This document shows positions 37,859 through 47,590 of a stretch of 64,000 nucleotides of DNA, in pieces. Both the position numbers and the translations under genes were made by a program. Origin of the DNA: Geosiphon pyriformis (taxonomy: Eukaryota; Glomeromycota; Glomeromycetes; Archaeosporales; Geosiphonaceae); NCBI GenBank assembly GCA_016748015.1, contig JAAOMT010000289.1:755639-819638 (forward strand). Direction: 5' to 3'. Numbering within the stretch: position 1 is the stretch's first letter; the number at the start of each line of letters is the position of its first letter. The notes below the pieces were generated by a model. That model made no database searches. It saw only the letters and a list, made by a program, of their open reading frames with translations, and had not been told where the DNA came from.

Positions 37859-39654
37859 ATGAGAGTTTCTCAGTTGGGCGACGTTTCGCTTGAGCTCCAG
37901 CTTTCCTCCAAATCAAAATTAGAAGTTAAACAAATGGATCTTAGGTCTTCTCTGATCTATTCGGAGAGTTGCAGTGGCGATAGTTCCAATATTTTTGAAA
38001 ACTTCCCTTTTACATTCACAGCTCCTCAGGTGCTTAAACTCCCCCCCTTGGCAAATTTTACAAACAATTATAAGGAGCCTCCACAACAACCTGTTCGTTT
38101 TGAACTTAGCATTGAAAGGAAGACACGCAATTACTTTAAACGACACACTTTGAGTCGTCACCCTGGAAAGAAAGGGCCACTAGTTATGGCGAAGACACAA
38201 ATTGCTTTGGATGCCCTACCAACTGAGATCCTTATCAATATTATGGAATATTGTGAATCATTAGATAATGTGAGCTGTCTAAATAAGTTTTTTCATAATC
38301 TGGTCCAAAATAAATTGGTACTTGCACGTTGGAGTTTACGTCAATTAGGCCGCTCACAAGCTTTGATGGTTACTATTAATGCTTTATGGCGAGAATCTGA
38401 AGACAAATCTGGAGGCTTGGAATTGGTCAAATACATGGTCAACGCTGGAGCTGATATTTTTTGCGGTGATCATGGAATGTGGCTTTTGAAACTATTGGAA
38501 GTTAAAAAATATCGCTTATTGGAATGTTTGTTGGATCACTACAAGTATTTTTTCTTCAGAGAACCATTAAGTCAAAGAGAAAATGAGATTCATAATCATT
38601 ATGTTGAAAATGGTGATCACACAATTAACGGTGATGAATACGACAGCGCAGTCGACATTCGTGTTCAGAAAACCATTAAGGAGGTGGCCCACCGTGCTGT
38701 CTTTAACGACAATCCAGCCGCCAGCGTTATAGCTTTTCTTATAGATAAAGGTTTCAAATCCAATATGGCTTTATCAAAATTCATCAAACTAGGCAATCAT
38801 AGTGTCGTAAATCTCATTTTAAAAAACATAGATAAAGCTCCCTTAACCAAAGAAGAAATAAATCTTGCCATGAAATTTTTTCAATTTTATTCAAGCCGTC
38901 GAGGTGATTTGGATATGATCCGACTTTTCCTTTATCACCGTGTTATTACCATTGATGATGATGGACGTGCACCGGAATATCCAGCTTTACTTGAAGAGGC
39001 TATTTGTTTTCAAAATGTCCATGTGGTCGATTACTTAATTGATCACGGTCTCTATCACATTCCTCATTCAGTTCAAACAATTAGAAGAATGCTAAAAGCA
39101 ACGCAAAAACAGGGTCAGCTTGATGAGAATTATTTTATATTTTTATTATTTGTAAGGGAAATATTCTAGCGATTTGCACAAAAAATTGATGGAAGGCGTA
39201 TTTTGTATATAGGCGATCACATTCTCTACCATCTCTATCGAAGAAAATTCTTCGATATTCAACCAGTCCCAGCCGTAGAGCATCCATCGCATTGGCACCG
39301 TTCACAAGAGTGGTACGTGAATAGCACTTATGGGAGACTAATTTATTGTATCTAAAATAATTTTTATAAATTAGGATTGTTGAAAAGATTTGTGATATCC
39401 CGCAGACCAGAAGTCTCCTAAGGTTTTTACAGAATTTGGGTGGACAGTTTATGTATTGGACATGGGAAAATAATCAAAAAGAAGAGCTTTCACATCCATT
39501 CAACATACCTATTGATCGCCGAGTGTTAATAAGGATCATCGATAACCATTCACTTGATTTACAAATTTCTCGCGAACAGATTGAGGATATATATTTTGAA
39601 GACATGTATTGGCGGAAATATGTCCGCGGAAAGGGCATATTATATTTAATATAG
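37859..39654 (+). CDS. F-box-like protein with helical repeat region
   Basis: Likely an adaptor that selects substrates for an SCF ubiquitin ligase. After a low-complexity N terminus of about 110 residues, an F-box-like segment runs from ALDALPTEILINIMEYCESL to FFHNLVQNKLVLARW (residues about 117-160). A long region of degenerate ankyrin-like pairs follows (LELVKYMVNAGADIFCGDHG; ASVIAFLIDKGFKSN; LDMIRLFLYHRVITIDDDG; VHVVDYLIDHGLYHI). The continuous frame stops at TAG 39167-39169, but coding continues in the same frame from 39170 to 39312 and, after a GT-AG intron (39313-39374), to 39654. Either a 99-base intron (39114-39212) or an improbable 18-base one (39152-39169) would bypass the stop; both keep phase. 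Without splicing the protein is 436 residues. Confidence 0.75.
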
Positions 39655-39966
39655 TAAGACGAAGCCTTCCCGTTGAGCATTATCAGCTGCACGGAAAGAC
39701 AGTATATATTGCTTGTTTCCGATATCGAATAAAGACTCGGTTAATTTATTTTCCTGGTTACTGTTAAAGGATGAACTAATGATAATTGGCCTCATGGAAA
39801 TATTGTCAGGCTGACTTCTTTTAAATGTCCCGCTCTATAGCACGAAACGTGCCTAAAGCAAATTAAAAATAGCTTTAGTATTTTATCTTTCACTTAATCT
39901 GAAGAGAAAAGCGTTCAATTCCCAAAATTTCTCATTATATGAAACTGAAAATCGCTTCACGAAAAG
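39655..39966. other. Intergenic between convergent genes
   Basis: Spacer between the F-box gene end and the stop of the SANT-like gene; both 3' ends must lie here. No coding sense or repeat recognised. Confidence 0.5.
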
Positions 39967-41164
39967 TTAATGAATGTCAGGAGCAGGAATTTGGTGGTGT
40001 TGCTGTAACTTGTATTCAAATTCCATTTTCATCAATCTGATTTGTTCTAGATCTTTGGTTAGCTTAATCTTTGTGTTCTCTGCGTTAATACGCTCAATAT
40101 CCAATTTTTCTTTCTGAAGATCAAAATCTTTTTGCATCTTTTCTTTTTGGAGCATAACCTGCAATTCCATCTCACGTTGTTCCATCGCAAGTTTCCCTTC
40201 CCAATACTTCTCTACCCAATTACTCGTTTGTGGGATGAAAGAATTAATGGGTGATATGTTATGAGCGTTTGTTGATATTACGGGTGCAGAATTGGCAGTA
40301 GGTAAATTGTTGGTGGTGTTTCGCGGTGTGATTGGTGCGGAAGTAGTGACGACACGCTTTTTCCTTTTAGTGGGGCGCTTATTCTCCTCAGAATCATCAG
40401 AAGAATCCACACCTGGGTTTCCTGATTTAGGTTCCCCTGTGATATTTGTGGAGGGGGTATGTCCACGCTGTCCAAAAACTTGATCCATACGCGTGTACCA
40501 TGCCCAATTGGGTGATGTTCCACCTGAATTCTTTTGCGAGCGAATCTTGTGATATTTTGCGAGAAGTTTATGAACTTTATTTTTCACTTGGGTAGGATTT
40601 CGGTTCTTTAATACATCCGTAATAAACTGCTTATAAAATTTTGTTTTGTTTCCGGAAAACCAATTACCATAATTGTCATTAATATAATTCAATAAGAGTG
40701 TTGTCTCTGTTTGATTCCACATGATATCTTCTTCTACTTCGGTGCCAATATGTTCAGGGAGAGCTGAAAGGGGATTGATTTCGTCATCTTTGTTATTTGC
40801 AGTTTGAGAAAGAGGAGGTCTCTCTGTCAAGCTTGCTTCTTGTGTTGTTAAGATATGGCTTGGGCGTCCATTTAAAACCCCAGATCCATGTTCTGGTAAC
40901 GCATATAGACTATTTGAGGTGCCTTGGACTACTAACCATTGATCTTTGTCCGAAGACCCGTTCGAAGCTCCCTTTGAAGAGTTAGAACGCACAGAGGCTA
41001 GATGATTCTAGAATTATGTGATTTAATGTTAAGAGGTCAAAAACATCTTGTCATAAAGTACAACTCGGTTTTCTTTGAAAGGCAAAAGGCGGGAGGAAAT
41101 TCAGACGACCTACCTCATAAATTGTTAAATCTGAGAGTTCTGTTTGCGAGTCTATGGCAGTCAT
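39967..41164 (-). CDS. SANT/trihelix-like DNA-binding protein with C-terminal coiled coil, 2 exons
   Basis: Probable nuclear DNA-binding regulator. Exon 1 is 41164-41114 (MTAIDSQTELSDLTIYE) and exon 2 is 41007-39967, with a phase-0 GT-AG intron; 363 residues. Residues about 112-180 form a Myb/SANT-like domain starting MWNQTETTLLLNYINDNYGNW, with a helix ending QVKNKVHKLLAKYHKIRS; this resembles the MADF/trihelix-type domains expanded in these fungi. A KRPTKRKKR cluster is a likely nuclear localisation signal. The C-terminal 80 residues (WEGKLAMEQREMELQVMLQ to KMEFEYKLQQ) are a long charged coiled coil, suggesting dimerisation. The domain layout also resembles proteins domesticated from Harbinger-type transposon DNA-binding factors. 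Target unknown. Confidence 0.78.
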
Positions 41165-41883
41165 TTCGTCTGCTAAGAACCGTATCGAGTTGTTCCTGTT
41201 TCCTGCGATTGCGTGAACGAGTCAAATAAGAGAACAACTTGAAACAATCTTTTAAGACGCTCTTGTTGGATTTTGAGAGGTTAGATCAACGGCGAATCTT
41301 TACATTGATCCGAACAAATGTGTTTACTGATGATGTAGCTATCATCATTTAATTTAATCATTATGCCCTTTTTAGAGGACTGGATTAGTCCAGAATTCCA
41401 AACTTGACTTATTAAGCCATAGTGTGAACATCTTTATTCCTTTACTCAGCCACATTTTGAAATTTTCTTTCAATTATATTACTAAGGCTTTCCTTTGCAA
41501 CTTTCAGATTACTGAGATTGTTCAAATATATTTCTTATTAAAAGCTTAGGATTGAAAGACCTTATTGCAAAACAGTTTACTATAGAGGAATGAAAACTTG
41601 AATTGAGACCCAAGAGTCATAAATAAGAGTTATATATTGATTTTAAATAAAAAATAGGAAGAACACATTAATGAATCTTTAGAAACTGAAAAGAAGAGAT
41701 AATGCAAGCAAGAATCCATCATACCTTTAGATTAAATTTTCTAATTTTATTATCCTCACCCAATCAGTTCTTTCAACATGTTTATTAAGCCTTTTTGGCG
41801 AGTGCGGATCTAAGAGTAAAGAGTTGATATAATAATGAATAAGAATCAAAGAAAATCGATCGAGAAATGAAGTATGAAGAAAT
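41165..41883. other. Intergenic between two Myb/SANT-like genes
   Basis: Promoter side of the gene at 39967-41164 and 3' side of the gene at 41884-42932. No coding sense stands out; the open frame at 41002-41229 on the plus strand is antisense to the first exon and has no support. Confidence 0.5.
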
Positions 41884-42932
41884 CTACTTTATGATTTCTT
41901 TTTTGAATTGGGCTTCACACGAATTCGGGGTGTGACCGGGGAATTTTTTTGCGATCTCTTCCCTAACCCACAGATTTGAGAAAATTAGAGCACTTTTCAT
42001 AAGACTGTGATTCAAAAAAAGTAATAATTTGCAAATTTATACCAATTAGACCCATATTTCTTTACAAGTGAATTTAACTCCACAATCTTCTCATTATTCC
42101 ATGAAGGAATACTTTTTTTTGCAGTTGGGTGTTTCTGGCGATACTTTGATTTGCAATTATCCGCTGTCCGTCCAGGTAAACTTTTAGCGATCATTTCCCA
42201 GTCATTAGGATGCTCGTTAAAAAGTTGCTCCAATTCATTTATTTCTTCAGGTGACCACTTTTTGGCAGTAGCTTTGCGCAGCGGTGGATTAGGGTCGATT
42301 TCTTTAAATTTGTTATGACAAGCTGTAGGAGTTCTTCCCGGAATTTTACAAGAGATATCTTCCCATTTCTCATTAGGTTTCTTGTTGAGGTATTTCTTAG
42401 CAAGAGCATATCTCAAAAGTTTTGTCTTTTCCCCAGTTGTCCATTCGCCACGTCCGGGAGTTTCTATCTTCTTAGGTACCTTTGCAGCTTTCTTTTTAAT
42501 GGCAGGACGTGCTAAGGTTGAAGGCCGCTCGTGCACAATTGCTGTCTTTTCAACGACGCTTGAGGCAAGTGCTTTGACGGGTGGTATCAACCCCAATTGT
42601 ACGGACTTACTTCTGATCGACCTTGGTGATCTTCCCGGCAGTTCTTGCGCAAGTGTGATCAATTTTTGGGCAGTTGGAAGGTTCTTATATTTTTTAGATT
42701 TGCTTAGCTTTTCAAGCTTTTGTGTCTCAAGGTCAGTCCACAATCCACTACTGCTTACTTTTGGGGGTATAGGAGGTAGCTTTCTCAGCATACCAAGGAT
42801 GTTTGAGGTAGTGGAAAAGGTGCGCCCCGCCTCTCTAAGTGACGCGATTCGTACATCTCGTGGTATTCGCGACGAGATAAAGTTTCTCGAAAGTAACCTT
42901 ACCCCCAACGGAACCAACGTTGACAACTTCAT
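41884..42932 (-). CDS. Four-repeat Myb-like protein with mitochondrial-type N terminus, 2 exons
   Basis: Exons 42932-42043 and 41962-41884 join in phase across a GT-AG intron, giving 322 residues and completing the last Myb repeat as KKYGSNWEEIAKKFPGHTP. The four Myb/SANT-like repeats are at residues about 63-113 (GLWTDLETQKLEKL...ELPGRSPRSI), 160-210 (GEWTTGEKTKLL...KIPGRTPTACHNKF), 222-270 (KKWSPEEINELEQLF...SLPGRTADNCKSKY) and 276-320; each ends with the PGR/PGHTP recognition-helix signature. The N terminus (MKLSTLVPLGVRLLSRNFIS, then RIPRDVRIASLREAGRTF) is rich in Arg, Ser and Leu with few acids, like a mitochondrial presequence. I infer either a mitochondrial DNA-binding protein or a nuclear regulator with a misleading N terminus. 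Confidence 0.8.
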
Positions 42933-43780
42933 CTCTTATGAGAAAGCCTTTGAATAGACTTGCTTTCAAATAACGCGAAGCCCAAGTGTGAAGATAGCAC
43001 TCACGGTGTAGTGGTATTTCGTTTTGTGGAAAGAAAACAAAAATAAGGGTAACTCTGGTTACATCTCATGATCTCAAAGGTAATTAAATTATAAGATCAG
43101 CCAATTCTATGATAGAGGCATTAATGCTAAAAATGGAGCCACAATTAAAGCTTCAATTATTTAAATCATTTTATGTTATTTACAACAAAAATATTTTGAA
43201 TTTGAAAAAACAATATATATGTATATTAATCTGTTTATATGCTAATTGATTAGTTAAAGTTTTATTATTATTATTATTATTATAAAAAAAAACTTTTTTT
43301 TTAATTTTTATAATCATGATTAAAATAAAGAATAAAAAAACTGTACATCTTTTATCTCTTTTGTTACTCAAAACAACCAATAATTTCTTTATTAATAAAA
43401 CACTAGTGGTCATTAAAACTGCTTATTAGCACTTTGTAGAAATGCTTTTTTTAATTAAATTTGTAATTAAACAGTTTTTTATTGGTTTAAAAACATCTTT
43501 TTTATTTTTGGTTAAAAATATTTTTTCTTTTTAAGGTTTTTTTAAAGTAGTTTATTTAAAACAGTCCTAATATAGTTTTTGTCTTTTCTATTAATTTTAA
43601 AGTATTTAATAAAAAACTGATAACCAAGTTATTTTTTATTGTTATTTTTTTATTGTTATTTAAATAGTCAAATTTTTTATTATATTTAATAACAACTTTT
43701 TAAAATACTAAAAAGTTTTTTTTTGGTGTTTTTGATAATTTTAATGTTTTAAAGCCTGTTTTTTTTATTTTTTTGATAAT
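42933..43780. other. Promoter side, then transition into repeat DNA
   Basis: From 42933 to about 43150 the base composition is gene-like. Beyond that it turns strongly AT-rich, with an (ATT)n run at 43265-43282. The minus-strand open frame at 43413-43180 is low complexity and unsupported. Confidence 0.5.
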
Positions 43781-44590
43781 TTTGTTTTAATATAGCTGTA
43801 AATAGAAAAAAAAAATTTATTTTAAATAATAACAATAAATAAATATTAGTTAATCTTAATTTAAATTAGTCTTTGGCTAATATATAAATTTTTAAATATA
43901 TCTTTAATTAATTATTAAATTACTTAATTTTAAAAATTGAATTAATTAGATAAAAATTGAATTAACTTTTACTTTTTTGTTTTTTAGTATTGTTTTTAAT
44001 AATATTTAAAATACTATTTCTAATTGTTAAAAAATTTTTAAATAAATAATTTTCACTTTAGTATTTGATACTATATTTGAAATTAAATTGGTTTTTTGTT
44101 TTAATTACTGTCTAAATTTGTTGAATTTAAATCTGTTTTAAATAATAATATTAAATTGTTTTATGTAAATTTTGTTTTTATAACTTTTTTAATTATTATT
44201 GTTAAAATTATTATTAGTAATTTTTTGTTTTTATTATTTTTAAGATTACAAAGTCTTTTATAATAGTGTTTGTTTGTTTTTTACTTTTATTGTATTTTAT
44301 AATGTTTTTTTTGGTATATTTTTTAATAATATTAAAAATATTCTTAGTATTTTTAGTATTGCTATTTTGATTAAGTTAAAATTTATTAATTTATAATAAT
44401 ATATTATTATTTGTTTTAAGAAATCTTTTTTTGTTGCTATTATTCTTGTTTGTTAATTTGCACTAATAAAAAAATAGTGTTAAAAATTTTTTTTTACTTA
44501 ACCAAAAAAAATTATTATTTAAAAAAATATTTTTAAAGTTAAATTAGTTAATTTTTTTTGGTTATAATATTTTTAAAATTAATAATTTGA
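43780..44590 (+). pseudogene. Decayed ORF1-type relic upstream of copy E
   Basis: Resembles 15480-16850 in order and orientation. A block near 44235-44275 (AAGATTACAAAGTCTTTTATAATAG) looks like a decayed version of the AAATTGCCAAGTCTTTGGTA stretch of ORF1 in copy E. No open frame survives. It seems to be an older insertion of the same ORF1-only family, immediately 5' of a younger one. Confidence 0.4.
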
Positions 44591-44621
44591 TTGAAAAAAA
44601 ACTTTTTGTCTTCTTAATTTT

Positions 44622-46750
44622 ATGACCACGAACAGAGCAAAGAGTAAAAAAGCTGTATCTGATATCTGTCCTGAGATATTTAATAAAATTTTAACCAGAG
44701 GAGCTCTTTTTGTTGTAGAAGCAACTAGGCAAAATGTTTTAGAAGCCTTTTCCTTACCCAGTAATCATGATAAGCTGCCTTTGGTAGCCACTGAAGCAAC
44801 TTTTTTGTCTTTGGTTGGTTTTTTACCAGTCAAAGTTCTCTCAAAGAGACACACTTAGATTAGTTTCAGTGTTGTTTCCATCCCAACTAAGAGCCCAAAA
44901 GTTTTTAATAATAGACCAGTGAATAAGCTGGTTTTTCCCTCTATAAATTCAACATCTGGTGCTTCTAGCACCACTTCTTCAAAAAAAAATGGTCAAAAAG
45001 ACCAAAAGTTCAGAAAAGTGGGGGCAGTCACTTGCCTCTGCTATTGTTATACTGAATCTTTTTGTGGTTCCCAATGAGATCTTAGATAAAATCTCTATAG
45101 CATCATCCAGCACATCATCCAAGATAGGCCAAGATCAACCACTGGCTGTATTATCAAATATGGTGTTTTCTGGCAGATCATTGCCAGTTTTAGAAGCAAA
45201 ACAATCTTTTTCTGTTGGGTCATCTGTTCTTGAGAACTGGGCTGATTATATGGAAACTGAATTATATCCTCTTTTAGTTTCTGGTGCTACTTCTGGTGGT
45301 GCTTGAAAAACTATTACTAGTCGTCAAAGGTTTGCTGGGTGTGTGGCCTCCACTCTGGTGCCTGGTACTACTTTTAAGATCAAATTGGCTTATGTTAAGA
45401 CTGTTTTTTAGTCAATACATAGTTTCTTGGATGTAAAGTCAGTATTAAAAGACAATGTGAAGCTGTTTTGTATGGAGTTTGCTTCTCAAATGTCTTTGAA
45501 AACTGCATTTTTGGTTGAGCTTACAAGCTTTGTACATTTGACCACTCTTAAAATTGCCAAGTCTTTGGTAATCTCTAAGTCTGGTTTCCCTTTTGCTGCT
45601 ATTGCACTGCGTGATGTGCCCTTGGGTGTGTTTGCTGCTAACATTAAGACAGCTCTCAATGTATTTGGTAGTGTCACTTGTGTTGTGCTGAAGCCTGCTG
45701 GCATTTGGCAGTACATGGTGGTTTATTTTGAAAAGTTGGATTCTGTTGTGTCTGTTTTAAATTATTGGTCAGTTTTGGTGAGCAAGAATAGTGTTAGAAT
45801 TCTCTCTTTAGTGAATCAAAATGAGACTATTTTGTCTCATGATAAGTTTAAGGCCAAGTTGGTCAATCTCCCTTCTGGTTGTACTGTCTTTAAGATTAGT
45901 GATATGATCTCTCAGGTTGGTGGCCGGACATGTTTTATTCCTCATTCACCTAATTCTGGTCATTGTTTCCAGTTTGCTCTGGTTATGTTTGGTTCCCAAG
46001 TTGATTTGGACTCTGTAGTCATCAAAACTGGTATCCTAAGAAAATGCCGTATTTGATAGGAAACTCCTGGTTGTCAATAATGCTTTAAGTGTCAAGAAGT
46101 GGGCCATTTGGCTGTTGACTGCAAAGTTTCTCTGCCTCCCCCTCCTAAGACTCCCAAGATGTTCAAACCATATTTTGTTGGTTCTTTGTTTTATGCTAAG
46201 GCATCTGCTCTCTCTGTTACGTCTGAATTTTCTCCTTTGGTGGCTTCCGCTCCTCCTGTGGCTGTTGTTGATCCTGCTGTTGGGTTCAGATTGGACTCTT
46301 TGGAAAAGCAAATTTCGGATTTGGCTGCTTTGGTAAAGTCTATTATTGAGTCTGTTGGCTTTTTGGTTGCCTTGGTATCTCGTTTTCTTGATGATAATAC
46401 AGTTAAGACTGTTCAATTAGAAAAAAATCTCCTTTCTATAAAATATGCTTCTAACAATTTTGCCAATCTTTTGGTTGATGTGTCTAAGGACATTGTTTGT
46501 TTTAGATCTGAAGTTGACTTTGGTGGCATGGATTATGATGATATGCAGACTACCAAACCTTTTCTTTTAAGTGAAGATACTGTTGAGTGTATTATAGCTT
46601 TGTGGTAGATGTTGAGTGCTGAGATTAGAAGTAATATTGAATCTACTAGATTATTTCTTAGTGAGTTTATTTTTGATTCTAGGAATCTGAATGGTATTAT
46701 TGAAAAAATTCATGGTTTGAGATTATTCCCACCTCCTATTGTTTCAGTGT
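44622..46750 (+). pseudogene. ORF1 (zinc-knuckle protein) of copy E
   Basis: Starts MTTNRAKSKKAVSDICPEIF, a basic N terminus. One frameshift lies in the A9 run at 44979-44987, after which a single frame continues to 46750 with about six nonsense codons (near 45304, 45409, 46054, 46078, 46606). Landmarks: FLDVKSVLKDNVKLFCMEFA (about 45425), PFAAIALRDVPLGVFAANIK (about 45590), GIWQYMVVYFEKLDSV (RRM-like end, about 45700), and CFKCQEVGHLAVDC (about 46085), a C-x2-C-x4-H-x4-C knuckle. It matches ORF1 of copies A and C in plan but not closely in sequence, so it is a distinct ORF1 lineage. A leucine-rich segment (LDSLEKQISDLAALVKSIIE) follows the knuckle. Confidence 0.75.
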
Positions 46751-46885
46751 AGTGTGTCCTTAATTGGTCCGAGTGACTAGTCATGTGTAGAAAACACATG
46801 ATTAACATCTAGTTTAGATTATTTCTTTGGTGTATAGTACTAGATTGTTTTTGGGCTGCACTCATTAAGCAAAAAAAATTTGATT
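46750..46885 (+). promoter_or_regulatory. LINE-type 3' UTR of copy E
   Basis: Follows the ORF1 stop. Contains GGTCCGAGTGACTAGTCATG, the perfect hairpin CATGTG-TAGAAAA-CACATG (about 46783-46801), and ATCTAG...CTAGAT further 3'. Ends CTCATTAAGCAAAAAAAA. The layout is the same as the 3' UTR of full-length copy A, where the last stem is ACCTAG...CTAGGT. Confidence 0.65.
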
Positions 46886-47262
46886 TTTCAAGTTAATAAC
46901 TACATATGTTTTATTTTTGGTTTATTTAATTCTTATTATTATTAATTTTTTATTATTGTAATCTTTAAGTGTTTAAAGATCTTAAATTTAATTATTATTA
47001 TGAATAAACTTGGTAAAATATTGTGATAAAATTTGGTGCTTTAAATTTAGATAATAAGATTTTGAAGATCTCTATTTTAAATACTTAAGATAAGTTGTTT
47101 AATATTAGTTTTTGAAAATTTTTTGTTAGTTTTACCTATAAAGTTTTTTAGTTATAAAACACAGAAAAGTATTTGACTATTTACAGTTTAAGTGTATAAA
47201 CTATTTTTTTTAAACTAGTTAAATACAGTTATTAAGATCTGGTAGTGTTTTTTTATTTTTCT

Positions 47263-47386
47263 GATTTTTTTTTTTTTTTTTTATATTTTAACGAGTGAGG
47301 TCCAAACGCGACCTAGTGCTATACATCATACAAATGATCTAAACTAGGTGCAAATCATGTGCTTTCTACACGTGACCAGCCACTCA
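47263..47386 (-). mobile_element. Solo LINE 3' end (copy F), target-site duplication visible
   Basis: A T run (47266-47282) followed by TATATTTTAACGAGTGAGG and about 100 further bases nearly identical to the 3' end of copy A at 8749-8870 (about five differences). The insert breaks the tandem repeat unit; units 2 and 3 show the uninterrupted CTTTTCTGATAAGCTAACAAG or its equivalent. TTTCTGAT flanks the insert on both sides as an 8-base target-site duplication. The 5' truncation point falls at CCACTC, within the first 3' UTR hairpin. Confidence 0.9.
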
Positions 47387-47502
47387 TTTCTGATAAGCTA
47401 ACAAGATAATGTTAATATCTAATTCTAAGAAAAACTTACTTTTTTTACCAAATTATCATAAAGTTTATTTTCAAACAATCAATTTTTTAATGTTGTCACT
47501 CT

Positions 47503-47590
47503 ACAAAAAAATAAAAAAAAATAAAAAATAAAATAAAAAAAATAAAAAAAAAATAAAATAAATAAAATAAAAATAAAAAAAATAAAAAAA
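47503..47590. repeat. A-rich low-complexity tract in tandem unit 1
   Basis: Imperfect (A)nTA units on the plus strand. The same tract occurs at about 49430-49490 in unit 2 and 51345-51412 in unit 3, each with a different length, so it behaves as a microsatellite inside the larger repeat. Confidence 0.8.

Larger units (their letters stand above)
44590..46890 (+). mobile_element. ORF1-only LINE derivative (copy E, HAL1-like)
   Basis: Structure: short leader (AAAAAAAACTTTTTGTCTTCTTAATTTT) then ATG at 44622, one ORF1 of about 2.1 kb, a stop, and directly the LINE 3' UTR (about 46750-46875, GGTCCGAGTGACTAGTCATGTG) with an A-rich end. No endonuclease, RT or RNase H is present and no trace of ORF2 can be read between ORF1 and the UTR. 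A second copy with the same layout lies at 53.6-55.9 kb. Such an element could only move using the ORF2 machinery of full-length LINEs, as HAL1 does with L1 in mammals. Confidence 0.7.

Noticed and set aside
42382-42957. Plus-strand open frame of 191 codons
   Set aside because: Antisense to the four-repeat Myb-like gene; composition of a shadow frame.
42985-43025. A tRNA-like start (CACGGTGTAGTGGTATTTCG)
   Set aside because: No anticodon arm, T arm or acceptor pairing could be completed.
44979-44987. Programmed frameshifting at the A9 run of copy E ORF1
   Set aside because: Copy G has a shorter A run in frame at the same place, so a simple one-base slip is enough.
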